Shown: positions 15,164-23,550 of the stretch, in pieces
Numbering within the stretch: the stretch's first letter is position 1
How the letters are laid out: the number at the start of each line of letters is the position of its first letter
Source of the DNA: an uncultured bacterium
Lineage (GTDB): Bacteria > Planctomycetota > GCA-002687715
Assembly: GCA_902826835.1 (NCBI GenBank)
Contig: CADEGH010000049.1
Coordinates: forward strand, 1-34,740
DNA length: 34,740 bases
Direction of reading: 5' to 3'
Notes under the pieces: model-generated
Told to the model about the DNA's origin: nothing
What the model saw: the letters and a program-made list of their open reading frames with translations, nothing else
Database searches by the model: none
Position numbers and translations under genes: made by a program

Positions 15164-17245
15164 ATGCCGTTCACGCTCCGACCGTTCGTTGCTCTCTCCG
15201 TGTTCTCCCTCGCTCTTGCGGTCCCGCTGCTTGGCCAGGACACGGGGAAGTTCCTACACCCCGCGCTCCGGGAAGCCCTCGAGCAGTCGCCCTCCGCGGA
15301 AGGGTTGGTGGTCAACGCGTGGCTGGAGGAGTTCGGCCTCGGCAACCGGACTCGCGAACGGCTCACGGCTGAAATCGCACCCGGCCTGGATAAGGCCTCG
15401 GTCGATGCCCAAACCCGCATCATCGTGCTTGACCACGCCGCCTCAATGCGCGCCTTGGTGACCGACCCGGTGCGCATCGCCGCCGAAGCCGCCGGATTCG
15501 AAACCACCTTCGTAGGCGAGCTGACCCCGATCGTCAGCGTCCGCGGACCGCTCACGTCCGTGGTGGCATGGCTCCACACCCTCCCCTCCGTGCGAGCGCT
15601 CTATCTCGACCTCCCGGGTGAAGAGGAGTTGGACAACTCGATCGGGACCATCCGCGCCGACTGGGTGCATGGCCAACCGAACGGGCTCACGGGGAGCGGG
15701 GTGTCGGTCGGAGTCATCGACACCGGAACCGTCTCTGCCACGAACCCCTACCTGCCGCCGGGGATCACGTTCTTCCCCGGCGCGGGCTCGACTGGGGCCC
15801 ACGCCACCGCTTGCGCCGGCATGATTTGCAGCACGCATCCCACCCAGCGGGGGGTGGCCCCGGGCATCAGCCTCCTGAGCGCGGTGTTCGGAGGCAGCGA
15901 GTCCACCCTGATTCAACGCGGCGAGTGGGCGTACATGAACGGCGCCAACCTCGTTTCGATTTCGCTGGTCGTCGGCACCGTCGCCGGCGGGAACCTCAAC
16001 CTGGGAGATCGCGGTTACGACTACCTCGTGCGCACCCTTGGCAAGATGATGGTCAAGTCGTGTGGCAATCAGGGGAACGGTGGACCCGTCACTTCGCCCG
16101 GCCGAGGCTGGAACGTGATCGCGGTCGGCAACGTGAATGACGGCGACAACGAAGAGTGGAGTGACGACTCGATGAGCACCTCCTCCTCGGGCGTCGATCC
16201 GTCTTCGGGAGTGCCAAAGCCGGAGGTCTCCGCCCCCGGCACCAGCATCAACTCGACCACCACCTCTTCACCCTGGATCGGGGCCACCGGTTCCGGTACG
16301 TCCTACGCCGCGCCCCACGTCGCCGGCACCTTGGCGCTCTTGATCGAGGCCGTCCCGGCGCTCGCCACTCAGCCCGAAGCCCTGCGGGCGATCGTGATGG
16401 CAACCGCCTGGAACGACATCGAGGGCAGCAGCCTCATCTCCGACTTGGACGGGGTCGGCGGGATCGTGGTCTCGGCCGCCGTCAAGGTCGCGCAGAGTGG
16501 GCGCATGGCCTATGGGGCCCTGGTCCCCGGCGACTTTGCCTCCACCGGCTACCGCGACTTCAGCTTCGACGTGAAAGCCGGCAACGTGACGCGGGTGGTC
16601 CTGTCGTGGGATTCCAACGCCGCTGGGCCTACGAGCTACGACCCGGACGCGCTGGACGCCCGTTTCGACCTCGAAGTCATCGGTCCTCAGGGGGGAGCCC
16701 CGCTCGCGACCGCAACCCACCCGGCCGCCGCCTGGCGCATCCTGAGTTTTCTCCCGACGCAGTCCGGGCTCCACACGGTTCGGGTCGTCCGAACCCAGTT
16801 CAACGGTACGAGTGAGCCCTTCGGGATCGCCTTGTCCCAGAAGTTTGACATCGACACCGCCGAAATCACCAACATGGCCAATCAGGCCATTGGTTCCACG
16901 GTGGCTTACACCCTGCGCGATCGGTACCACCCGGGCCGGGCCTACCTGGCCGGCGCCAGCTTGTCCGGCGGTACCTACGACAGCGGGATCACCCTCGGCG
17001 ACCGGGTCCTCCCCCTCGTGTTCGACGCCGTGACGAACCTTGCCCTTCTGCCCGGCAACGGGATCTTCTCGGGCATGCAGGGGGTGCTCGACAGCATTGG
17101 GCAAGCTCAATTCACGGTCGCGGTGCCGTCCGAACCCTCGATCATCGGGCTCCAAGTTTCTTACGTCTGGGTCTCCATCGACGCCTCGTTCCAAGACAGC
17201 CTCGCCAACGTTTCGCCCCGCTACTCCTCCACCCTCACTCTCTGA
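15164..17245 (+). CDS. Secreted subtilisin-like serine protease (S8)
   Basis: An exported serine protease of 693 residues. The ATG at 15164 has GAGGAG seven bases upstream and begins a signal peptide (MPFTLRPFVALSVFSLALAV, cleavage near LLGQ); an ATG at 15143 would add seven residues. The catalytic triad is intact: Asp186 (VGVIDTGT), His213 (GAHATACAG) and Ser380 (GTSYAAPHVAG), with oxyanion Asn in SCGNQGN. About 150 residues between signal and catalytic domain could be a propeptide. After the protease domain comes a beta-sandwich region, then a C-terminal module of about 115 residues (GITLGDRVLPL, GVLDSIGQA) that resembles the end of the astacin protein at 27655. Probably degrades extracellular protein. 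Confidence 0.92.
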   Translation: MPFTLRPFVALSVFSLALAVPLLGQDTGKFLHPALREALEQSPSAEGLVVNAWLEEFGLGNRTRERLTAEIAPGLDKASVDAQTRIIVLDHAASMRALVTDPVRIAAEAAGFETTFVGELTPIVSVRGPLTSVVAWLHTLPSVRALYLDLPGEEELDNSIGTIRADWVHGQPNGLTGSGVSVGVIDTGTVSATNPYLPPGITFFPGAGSTGAHATACAGMICSTHPTQRGVAPGISLLSAVFGGSESTLIQRGEWAYMNGANLVSISLVVGTVAGGNLNLGDRGYDYLVRTLGKMMVKSCGNQGNGGPVTSPGRGWNVIAVGNVNDGDNEEWSDDSMSTSSSGVDPSSGVPKPEVSAPGTSINSTTTSSPWIGATGSGTSYAAPHVAGTLALLIEAVPALATQPEALRAIVMATAWNDIEGSSLISDLDGVGGIVVSAAVKVAQSGRMAYGALVPGDFASTGYRDFSFDVKAGNVTRVVLSWDSNAAGPTSYDPDALDARFDLEVIGPQGGAPLATATHPAAAWRILSFLPTQSGLHTVRVVRTQFNGTSEPFGIALSQKFDIDTAEITNMANQAIGSTVAYTLRDRYHPGRAYLAGASLSGGTYDSGITLGDRVLPLVFDAVTNLALLPGNGIFSGMQGVLDSIGQAQFTVAVPSEPSIIGLQVSYVWVSIDASFQDSLANVSPRYSSTLTL

Positions 17246-17341
17246 CGCCTGAGGTGGGGCGTTCGACTGGACAAAGCGCGCGCGGGATGCCATAAACTCC
17301 GGCACCGACGCTTCTTCTGTCCCCGCCGAGTGGAGCCCCGC

Positions 17342-18598
17342 ATGTCGAAGATCGCCCTGGTGAGCGCCCGTGAAGTCCTCGATTCGCGGGGCAACCCGAC
17401 GGTCGAAGTCGAGATGCAGCTCGAGTGTGGCGCCCGCGGGCGGGCGATCGTTCCGAGCGGGGCGTCGACGGGCGCCCACGAAGCGGTCGAGCTGCGAGAC
17501 GGCGGCATCCGCTACGGCGGCAAGGGTGTGATGCAGGCCGTCGAAAATATCGGCGAGAAACTCGGGCCCGCGCTCAAGGGCCACGAGTCGACGGATCAGG
17601 CCGGGATCGACCGAATGCTCCGCGCCCTCGACGGCACCGAGAACAAAGGCAAGCTCGGCGCCAATGCGATCCTCGCGTGCAGCCTGGCCGCCGCCCACGC
17701 GTCCGCGAGTTCCCTGCACATTCCGCTGTACCGATACTTGGGGGGAGCCCAGGCTCGCCTCCTGCCCTTCCCGATGATGAACATCGTCAACGGCGGGGCC
17801 CATGCCGACAACAACGTCGACATCCAAGAATTCATGGTCATGCCGGTCGGAGCCTCCTCCTTCCGCGAGGCCTTGCAGTGGGGAGCCGAGATCTTCCACG
17901 CTTTGAAGAAGGTGCTGAAGGACAAGAAGCTCAATACCGCGGTCGGCGACGAGGGTGGCTTCGCCCCGAATCTCGGCAGTAACCGCGAGGCCCTCGACCT
18001 GTTGATGGAAGCGATCAAGAAGGCGAAGCGCAAACCCGGCAAGGACGTGCAGATTGCCCTCGATTGCGCGGCCACTGAGTTTCACAAGGCCGGCAAATAC
18101 AACCTGAAGGCGGATGGGAAATCCCTGGACGCCGACGGGATGATCAAGATGTACGAGGGCTGGCTGAACGACTATCCGATTCGGTCGATCGAAGACCCGC
18201 TCTCCGAGGACGACTGGGACGGCTGGAAGGCCATGACCACCCGGCTCGGTGGGCGCGTCCAACTGGTCGGCGACGATCTCTTTGTCACCAACCCGAAGCG
18301 CCTCGAGTCCGGCATCAAGAAGGGGGTCGCCAATGCGATCCTCGTCAAGGTGAACCAGATCGGCACTCTGAGCGAAACTTTCGAGGCGATCGCGATGGCG
18401 CAGCGCTCCGGTTATCGCACGATCATCAGCCACCGCTCCGGCGAGTCCGAAGACGTGACGATCGCCGATTTGGCGGTCGCCACGAACGCCGGTCAAATCA
18501 AAACCGGCTCCCTCTGCCGCACCGACCGGGTCGCCAAGTACAATCAGCTCTTGCGCATCGAGGAAAACCTCGGCGACGGAGCCCGCTATGGCTGGTAA
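17342..18598 (+). CDS. eno: Enolase
   Basis: Cytoplasmic glycolytic enzyme converting 2-phosphoglycerate to phosphoenolpyruvate. The 418 residues begin MSKIALVSAREVLDSRGNPT, the classic start, so the ATG at 17342 is preferred over the GTG at 17330. Signatures seen include VPSGASTGAHEAVELRDG, the metal ligands in ALDCAATEF, SIEDPLSEDDW and GDDLFVTN, and the catalytic LVKVNQIGTLSE and SHRSGESED near the end. The length is normal. A CATAAACT at about 17291 may be the -10 region. The last 11 bases overlap the start of the ftsB-like gene, a linkage known from other bacteria. Confidence 0.97.
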   Translation: MSKIALVSAREVLDSRGNPTVEVEMQLECGARGRAIVPSGASTGAHEAVELRDGGIRYGGKGVMQAVENIGEKLGPALKGHESTDQAGIDRMLRALDGTENKGKLGANAILACSLAAAHASASSLHIPLYRYLGGAQARLLPFPMMNIVNGGAHADNNVDIQEFMVMPVGASSFREALQWGAEIFHALKKVLKDKKLNTAVGDEGGFAPNLGSNREALDLLMEAIKKAKRKPGKDVQIALDCAATEFHKAGKYNLKADGKSLDADGMIKMYEGWLNDYPIRSIEDPLSEDDWDGWKAMTTRLGGRVQLVGDDLFVTNPKRLESGIKKGVANAILVKVNQIGTLSETFEAIAMAQRSGYRTIISHRSGESEDVTIADLAVATNAGQIKTGSLCRTDRVAKYNQLLRIEENLGDGARYGW

Positions 18599-18965
18599 CT
18601 CGAACTCGGATCGACCCGCGCGACGATGGAATCGTGAAACCGTCCGCGTGGTGGTGTGGATCGGCGTGGTCGCCCTCGGACTCCACCTCTTCCTCGCCGA
18701 ATTCCTGCCGGCCCTGCGGGAGCGGCGCCAAACCATCCAGTGGGTTCGCACGATCGAACAAGAGAACGCCGCGCTCGAAAAGGAGCGGGACGCCATCAAG
18801 ATGCGCGCCAACGCCCTCGAAGCTGGCGATCCCACCACGATCCAGCAGGCTCTCCGCGACCACGGTTACGTTCCCGAAGACCGGGTCCGCATCGTCGAAG
18901 AAAACTCCGCCCCCGAACGCCGCCGCAACCTCGAAGACACCCTCACCCTCCGCGGCGGCCGCTGA
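18588..18965 (+). CDS. ftsB: FtsB/DivIC-like septum formation initiator protein
   Basis: A 125-residue bitopic membrane protein with a basic N-terminus, one membrane helix (about 22-40; VRVVVWIGVVALGLHLFLAE) and a coiled coil (about 45-80; TIEQENAALEKERDAIKMRA) followed by a short polar tail. That layout fits FtsB/DivIC, which joins FtsL and FtsQ in the division complex. The tail motif GDPTTIQQALRDHGYV resembles the DPxxIExxAREELGMV element of the family. The start lies inside enolase (11-base overlap), and eno-ftsB adjacency is well known in proteobacteria. The small size makes identification rest partly on this context. Confidence 0.8.
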   Translation: MAGNSNSDRPARRWNRETVRVVVWIGVVALGLHLFLAEFLPALRERRQTIQWVRTIEQENAALEKERDAIKMRANALEAGDPTTIQQALRDHGYVPEDRVRIVEENSAPERRRNLEDTLTLRGGR

Positions 18966-19137
18966 TCCCCAGATTATAGAGCCAAGGCGGCTCAGGCTAT
19001 CGATTTACCCGACTGCCAACGGCTCAGGGGCCGTGGTTCAGGGATCGGATCAAACCCAGCCATTGCATTGCGGCAGTTTCGACAGCATGTCGCGCTCCGA
19101 CAGAAGAGAGGACGAATTGGTGCTATGGGCTCATAAC
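18966..19137. other. Left boundary of the low-G+C cassette
   Basis: These 172 bp separate the convergent ftsB and nuclease genes. A short GAGCC/GGCTC hairpin (18979-18993) has no proper T-tract. No gene, repeat or attachment site was seen. Confidence 0.4.
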
Positions 19138-19728
19138 TCAGTACCGGAAGGCGATGCCAGCGTGGTTATGGTCCAGAGCCGACCTCGTTATCGGAGTAAC
19201 CATGTAGTCCTGTCGCCAGCTTCCGGAGACATAAGCTCGATCCAAATCCCAACTCGAATAACCACCGCCTGCGAACACCACCTTCGCGCCCAGCCCCAAC
19301 AAAACCGCGTCATCCGCGCGGTTAAAGTCTCCGATCCACAGCGTGGGCACTTCGGCCGTGAACTTGCACTTGGCCTTGAGAGCAACGATCGCGGATGTCA
19401 GAGCTTGGGTGGCTACACGCTCGTTTCCCGATTTGAGGTGCACGAAAACTACACGTACTTGGTCGCGCGTCAGAAAGGTCACCACGGGGCGTACCTGCTC
19501 GGCGGTAACATCGAGATCAGTGATTCCGTTCAGTTGTCGAACCGAACCGGAAACCTCCTGAATAGACATTGGCGGTTCTGTTCCACTCGCCCAAACCATG
19601 TCGAAGCTCTCTTTTCTCACGGTCGATTCCGCCAAGAGAATAACATTGAACTCGCTGTACTTGATTGCCGGCCACTGCCCGCCTCCTCCCTGGTTCATGT
19701 AGAAGATGTTCATATTCTCTTGTTCCAT
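19138..19728 (-). CDS. CdtB/DNase I-fold endonuclease
   Basis: A compact endonuclease/exonuclease/phosphatase-family protein of about 196 residues. All expected active-site positions are present (residue numbers from the longer GTG start at 19764): Asn24 in FYMNQGG, Glu46 in VILLAES, His109 in FVHLKSGN, Asp146 and Asn148 in GDFNRA, Asp173/175 in WDLDRAYV, and Asp198-His199 in LDHNHAG. The small size, the NQGG motif, RPVV before the His strand and GDFNR resemble cytolethal distending toxin B more than the larger repair nucleases. No signal peptide is seen. It lies downstream of a helical protein in the same low-G+C unit (25 of 60 bases G+C at 19681-19740). Start options are GTG 19764, ATG 19728 and ATG 19713. 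The role could be toxin, immunity or phosphatase; substrate unknown. Confidence 0.75.
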   Translation of the reverse strand: MEQENMNIFYMNQGGGGQWPAIKYSEFNVILLAESTVRKESFDMVWASGTEPPMSIQEVSGSVRQLNGITDLDVTAEQVRPVVTFLTRDQVRVVFVHLKSGNERVATQALTSAIVALKAKCKFTAEVPTLWIGDFNRADDAVLLGLGAKVVFAGGGYSSWDLDRAYVSGSWRQDYMVTPITRSALDHNHAGIAFRY

Positions 19729-19855
19729 TTCAGCTTTGATGCGGATCAAAATGCTCCCGGCCACCCCGGTGATGGCCGGAAACCCACGGCTTCACTTCGC
19801 GGAGCGGTCGTCAACAACCCCTCCCTTCAGACACGACTCTCGACCCGAACCGAAG

Positions 19856-20776
19856 TCAATAATAGTTCTTCGACAGGCGCTCTTGGGATTTGATTACCGC
19901 ATCCCTGAAGGTCGGTCCCATTCGAATGAGCTGCGCTACCGAGGCGCGCACGAGTCTCTGGGTCGAGGGTGATCCGGTTGCGAAGGAGTGGTCAAGTGCG
20001 CCACCGAATCCGGAGATACTGACCAGGCGCAATCGAGAGGTCGTGTCGAACGAGGCTGCTTGGAGGCGTTGCGAAATCGTCGCGATGGCACCAGAGTACT
20101 TGGCGTCGAGGTCGGTCCACTGGTCGATTGTGATGTTACCGGTCGCCAAGCGATCGGTCAAAGCGGCCTGGAGGGTCTTCATATTGATCAGGTTTCGGGC
20201 GTCTATGACGGCTTCACCGAACTTCGCCTCGTTTTTCAGGTCCTGTATGCTCTGCATGAAGCGGTAGTAAATCGACGTAGAAGTCACGGCTTCGCTACCG
20301 AATGTCTCTTTGTCCGTTATGTTCACCGATGTCGCGTAAAGGAAGGCAAACGAGCCCGGAGCAATTCGGTTCATCGAGAAAGAGAGACTCGAAGCCGACT
20401 GCGAGGAAGATTTCGCGGCTTCAGCAACCGTGTTGACGACATCCGTGTAGGCCGCGATTGCCTCCGGGCTCATCGCCGGCTTGGGGTTGGTCGGATCCTG
20501 GGTCTTGGCCAAGGCAGTAAGCGCCGAAGTCACGACGGCCGCGATCTTGTCGAGGCTGAACTCGCTCGAGTATTCGGTCTTAACGTCGGAACTATAGCTG
20601 ACCTCCCGAGCATCCGTGACCTTGGCATCTGCCAGGTGGGAATCGATGTTTTGGAAGAACTCGGCTTTGTTTGCCGCGTCTTTGGTTCGTAGGGCAGCTT
20701 CCAATTGCGTCACCGCATTCGCGGCGGCGGTGGTCTTATTCGCAGCTCGCTGGACCGAGGGAGTTCTGCAGGCCAT
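19856..20776 (-). CDS. Helical protein of unknown family, partner of nuclease
   Basis: The 306-residue product starts at ATG 20776 with AAGGAG seven bases upstream, one of the clearest ribosome sites in the window. It is mostly amphipathic helix: an alanine-rich N-terminal third (residues 10-50), a central part around SFSMNRIAPGSFAFLYATSV (about residues 136-155) that is the most hydrophobic stretch, then helical segments to the C-terminus LSKNYY. No signal peptide, convincing membrane helix or enzyme motif is visible. I do not recognise a family. The gene precedes the CdtB-like nuclease by about 80-130 bp on the same strand and shares its low G+C. A helical pore-forming or carrier subunit, or a nuclease inhibitor, would fit, but neither is shown. 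Confidence 0.75.
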   Translation of the reverse strand: MACRTPSVQRAANKTTAAANAVTQLEAALRTKDAANKAEFFQNIDSHLADAKVTDAREVSYSSDVKTEYSSEFSLDKIAAVVTSALTALAKTQDPTNPKPAMSPEAIAAYTDVVNTVAEAAKSSSQSASSLSFSMNRIAPGSFAFLYATSVNITDKETFGSEAVTSTSIYYRFMQSIQDLKNEAKFGEAVIDARNLINMKTLQAALTDRLATGNITIDQWTDLDAKYSGAIATISQRLQAASFDTTSRLRLVSISGFGGALDHSFATGSPSTQRLVRASVAQLIRMGPTFRDAVIKSQERLSKNYY

Positions 20777-20783
20777 TCTGATT

Positions 20784-20789
20784 CTCCTT
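20784..20789 (-). promoter_or_regulatory. Strong ribosome binding site
   Basis: AAGGAG with 7-base spacing to ATG 20776 fixes the start of the helical protein and rules out the long upstream extension of the frame. Most genes here lack such a site. Confidence 0.8.
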
Positions 20790-20819
20790 GGGGGGACTGG
20801 TTGTGGTTCAGTTGCCGAG

Positions 20820-20848
20820 ACTGTAGGGCTGGCTTCGAGATTTGTCAA
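20820..20848 (-). promoter_or_regulatory. Consensus sigma70 promoter of the nuclease cassette
   Basis: On the minus strand, TTGACA (20848-20843), a 17-bp spacer and TACAGT (20825-20820) precede the ribosome site, giving a leader of about 37 bases. This is the best housekeeping promoter in the window. Confidence 0.8.
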
Positions 20849-21188
20849 GTTCTCAGATCGCCGATAGTTTTTTATTTTTCGGATCGCGGCAAGGAGGGGG
20901 CCTCGTAAGCCAGTCCCGTGCGAGCGCGGACGGGGGTAATTCTCACCGGACACCCGCGGCTGTGGTGCATTGGGAGGAGCAGTTGGAATTCGGCTAGCAG
21001 GACCCGTTTGCACCATGCCCGAGCCAAGAAAAGAATCGCCGCTGCCTGGGAGGCCAAGCTCCACTTCCTCCTGAACAGTCTACTGACTCCAATAAATTCA
21101 GTTCAGCGTTACGAGCTGCTTCGGCCACTCGCGGCGGAATGAGATCGCAGTCCCACTATCCGAAAAGGCAGCACATCATTGGCGCTAC
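20849..21188. other. Intergenic region upstream of the cassette
   Basis: About 340 bp between the cassette promoter and the antiporter stop. An AT-rich tract lies just upstream of the promoter (about 20866-20880) and could act as an UP-like element. Short open frames here look accidental; no repeat, tRNA or attachment site was seen. Confidence 0.5.
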
Positions 21189-22382
21189 TCAACGCACTAC
21201 GCCACCAGGTGATGGGGGTGGCGTGGCGAGGAGGCGTTTGACCCAGATGATGAAGATGCCGGTGAGGGCGAGGTTCAGGGCTAAGGAAAGGCTGGCGGCG
21301 GCGACCATCGGGCCCTGGAGGCCGTAGCCGAGGGAGACGACGAGGACGCCGGCGCCCACTTCACCACGGGGCCACATGCCGATGCACAGGGCCAAGCGCG
21401 TCCGCAGGGGCACTTCTTTGCGGTAGCAGAAGAGGGGGAACATCTTGCCGAGATTGGAGAGGATGGTGAGGGCAAGGACGGAGCCGATGAGGCTCGGAAG
21501 CGGAGTGCCGGAGAGATCGAGAGGAGGCATCGAAAGTCCGACCAAGACCATGAAACAGGCGGAAATGATCGTAGACGCCTTTTGCTCGCTCTCCTGTTCG
21601 GGCCCTTCTTGGTGGCCTTCGCGGGCGTCGTCCAGGTGGGGATCATGCCCGGCGGGGCGAGCCAGGATGCAGCCGAGGACAAACGCCGGCAAGAGGATCT
21701 CGATGTGGATCGGAACGACATCGTCGATGAGTTTGCTCGACTGGTAGATCACTTCAGAGACCGCGGTGATGCCCGCCCCGTAGCTCAGAACCCACGGCCA
21801 AGTGACGGGAATGCGCACCGCGTGCAGCCACTTCCAGGCGATCCAGAGGAGAACCGCCATGATCGCCACGATGACGAGGAGCTGCCATTTCGGGCCCACC
21901 ATCATCATCTTGAGCGGGATCATCAGGAGCACGGTGTCGAGGTCATCGAAGATCGCTAAAACGCGAGCCTTGCGGAATAGCCAAGTCGCGGACAGCCCGG
22001 CCGCGGCCAGCATGGAGAAGAGAATTCCCGCACTGGTCGGCGCCGCGAAGCGGCCGAGGAGCAGGGACTCTTTCCAAGTTTCGAAATTGCCGAGCCCGGC
22101 CAGTCCCTTGGAGCTGAGGACGAACCAAAGTGCGCAGAGTATCCAGGGAAACGCTGCCGCCGTCGCGGCCACCACGTAGTCCCATCCGTAGGGCTTCAAG
22201 TTCTTCTTGTCGATTTCGAATTCGTACCCCACATGGATCATGATGAACGCCAAAGCGGCCATCGTGAGCAAGCGGACGCCGGTAGCAATGGGGGCAGAAG
22301 TCTCGGGCGCGAGCAGGCCCAAGAGCTGCGAACCCACCAAGCCAACAAAGAGCAACGTGGAGAACAGAGCGACCTTACGCAT
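21189..22382 (-). CDS. Cation:proton antiporter (Na+/H+ exchanger family)
   Basis: A polytopic inner-membrane protein of 397 residues with about 11-12 hydrophobic segments (for example ALFSTLLFVGLVGSQLLGLL, ILLPAFVLGCILA and a glycine-rich last third), matching the CPA/KefB-type exchanger fold. Typical features include IFDDLDTVLL, where paired acidic residues sit in a membrane helix, and WPRGEVGAGVL near the end. A charged insertion (HDPHLDDAREGHQEGPEQES) forms a loop of histidine and acidic residues. The ATG at 22382 overlaps the stop of the upstream exchanger by 8 bases, so I prefer it over the ATG at 22406. The ion is not certain; the neighbour suggests a joint role in sodium/calcium and pH balance. 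Confidence 0.85.
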   Translation of the reverse strand: MRKVALFSTLLFVGLVGSQLLGLLAPETSAPIATGVRLLTMAALAFIMIHVGYEFEIDKKNLKPYGWDYVVAATAAAFPWILCALWFVLSSKGLAGLGNFETWKESLLLGRFAAPTSAGILFSMLAAAGLSATWLFRKARVLAIFDDLDTVLLMIPLKMMMVGPKWQLLVIVAIMAVLLWIAWKWLHAVRIPVTWPWVLSYGAGITAVSEVIYQSSKLIDDVVPIHIEILLPAFVLGCILARPAGHDPHLDDAREGHQEGPEQESEQKASTIISACFMVLVGLSMPPLDLSGTPLPSLIGSVLALTILSNLGKMFPLFCYRKEVPLRTRLALCIGMWPRGEVGAGVLVVSLGYGLQGPMVAAASLSLALNLALTGIFIIWVKRLLATPPPSPGGVVR

Positions 22383-23460
22383 GGGAGCTTTCCGTCTTGT
22401 TGCCATTCCGACGACGCGTCAGGAACAGCACGAAGGCGAAGAGAGTGAAGGAGGGAAGCGTGATGAAAATGGCCTGGCGCAGGCGCTGGGCCACCGGGTG
22501 TGCCTCGGCATGTAGAATCAGCGTCACGGTGTAAAGAATGTAGGCCGCGAGAAAAAAGGCTCCGACCCGGCGACCGATGCGCCCGCTCAGGAAGACCGGA
22601 ATACAAATGATGGCGGCCAGCACCATCATCGGGACATCGAGCTCGAGGGCGCTGGGCGGGGCGCCAATTCCCTTTCCCGGAAGGGTGGCCGAGATTCCAA
22701 GGACACAGAGAATATTGAAGACGTTGCTGCCTACGACATTTCCGACCGCGATGTCCCGCTGGCCACGAATGGCGGCAATCACCGACGTTGCTACTTCCGG
22801 GAGCGAAGTGCCTACCGCCACGATCGTCAGGCCGATCACGAGTTCCGATAGCCCGAATTGCTTGGCGAATCCGACGGCTCCGAAGACCAGCAAACGGGAT
22901 CCCAAGATCAGCAAGGCGAGGCCACCGCAGGTCGCAAGCAGCGAGACCCAGATAGGCCACGCCTTGGTGCTGGGCACTTCCGACGAGGCTTCCTCGGCGA
23001 GAGCCACCTCCTTGCGAGCGTCGCGCACCGCCTTCCAAGTGGAGAGCACCAAAAGGACTACCAGGCAAAGCCCCTCGACGAGCGAGAAGCCGCCGTCCCT
23101 GGCGAAGAACCAAGCCAGGAGCGAGACCCCGATCATCAGCGGCAGGTCGCGGCGCAGGAGTTGACTGTGGACGATTAGCGGGCAGATCAGCGCTGAGATC
23201 CCGAGGATGAAGAGAGTGTTGAAGATATTACTGCCCACCACGTTGCCGAACGCGATGTCGGTCTGTCCCTGGAGCACTCCGGTTGCGCTGACGACCAGCT
23301 CCGGAAAACTCGTCCCGAACGCCACCACCGTGAGTCCGATGACGAGCGGCGTCAGCTTGGCCGCTTTTGCAATGCCCACCGCTCCGCGGATGAAGACCTC
23401 GGCCCCGATCACGAGGATGATCAGGCCCAAAACGAGCGATCCAATCAGTTGGTAATCCAT
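22375..23460 (-). CDS. Calcium/sodium antiporter, CaCA family (YrbG-like)
   Basis: A 361-residue inner-membrane exchanger with the two inverted alpha-repeats that define the family. The first contains VAFGTSFPELVVSATG and GNVVGSNIFNTLFILG, the second VAVGTSLPEVATSVIAA and GNVVGSNVFNILCVLG. The ion-coordinating glutamates (in FPE and LPE) and the asparagines are present. About ten membrane helices are expected, plus a C-terminal extension with one or two more hydrophobic segments. It exchanges Ca2+ for Na+ or H+. Translation is coupled to the antiporter downstream (8-base overlap). Assignment to the family is confident; direction and ion are inferred. Confidence 0.92.
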   Translation of the reverse strand: MDYQLIGSLVLGLIILVIGAEVFIRGAVGIAKAAKLTPLVIGLTVVAFGTSFPELVVSATGVLQGQTDIAFGNVVGSNIFNTLFILGISALICPLIVHSQLLRRDLPLMIGVSLLAWFFARDGGFSLVEGLCLVVLLVLSTWKAVRDARKEVALAEEASSEVPSTKAWPIWVSLLATCGGLALLILGSRLLVFGAVGFAKQFGLSELVIGLTIVAVGTSLPEVATSVIAAIRGQRDIAVGNVVGSNVFNILCVLGISATLPGKGIGAPPSALELDVPMMVLAAIICIPVFLSGRIGRRVGAFFLAAYILYTVTLILHAEAHPVAQRLRQAIFITLPSFTLFAFVLFLTRRRNGNKTESSHA

Positions 23461-23550
23461 GAAGATGCTCTCGAGCGCAGCATGATCCGACCTTCCGAAT
23501 GTTTTGCAATCTGGAAGACTCGATGTCGATCGATAGGTTTTTCCGAAGCC

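Noticed and set aside
16268..18838. 856-codon frame antisense to subtilase, enolase and ftsB
   Set aside because: It spans three real genes on the other strand, which rules it out as a gene.
18973..18993. TATAAT on the minus strand and an adjacent GAGCC/GGCTC hairpin
   Set aside because: No -35 at a suitable distance, no downstream gene on that strand, and no T-tract for a terminator.
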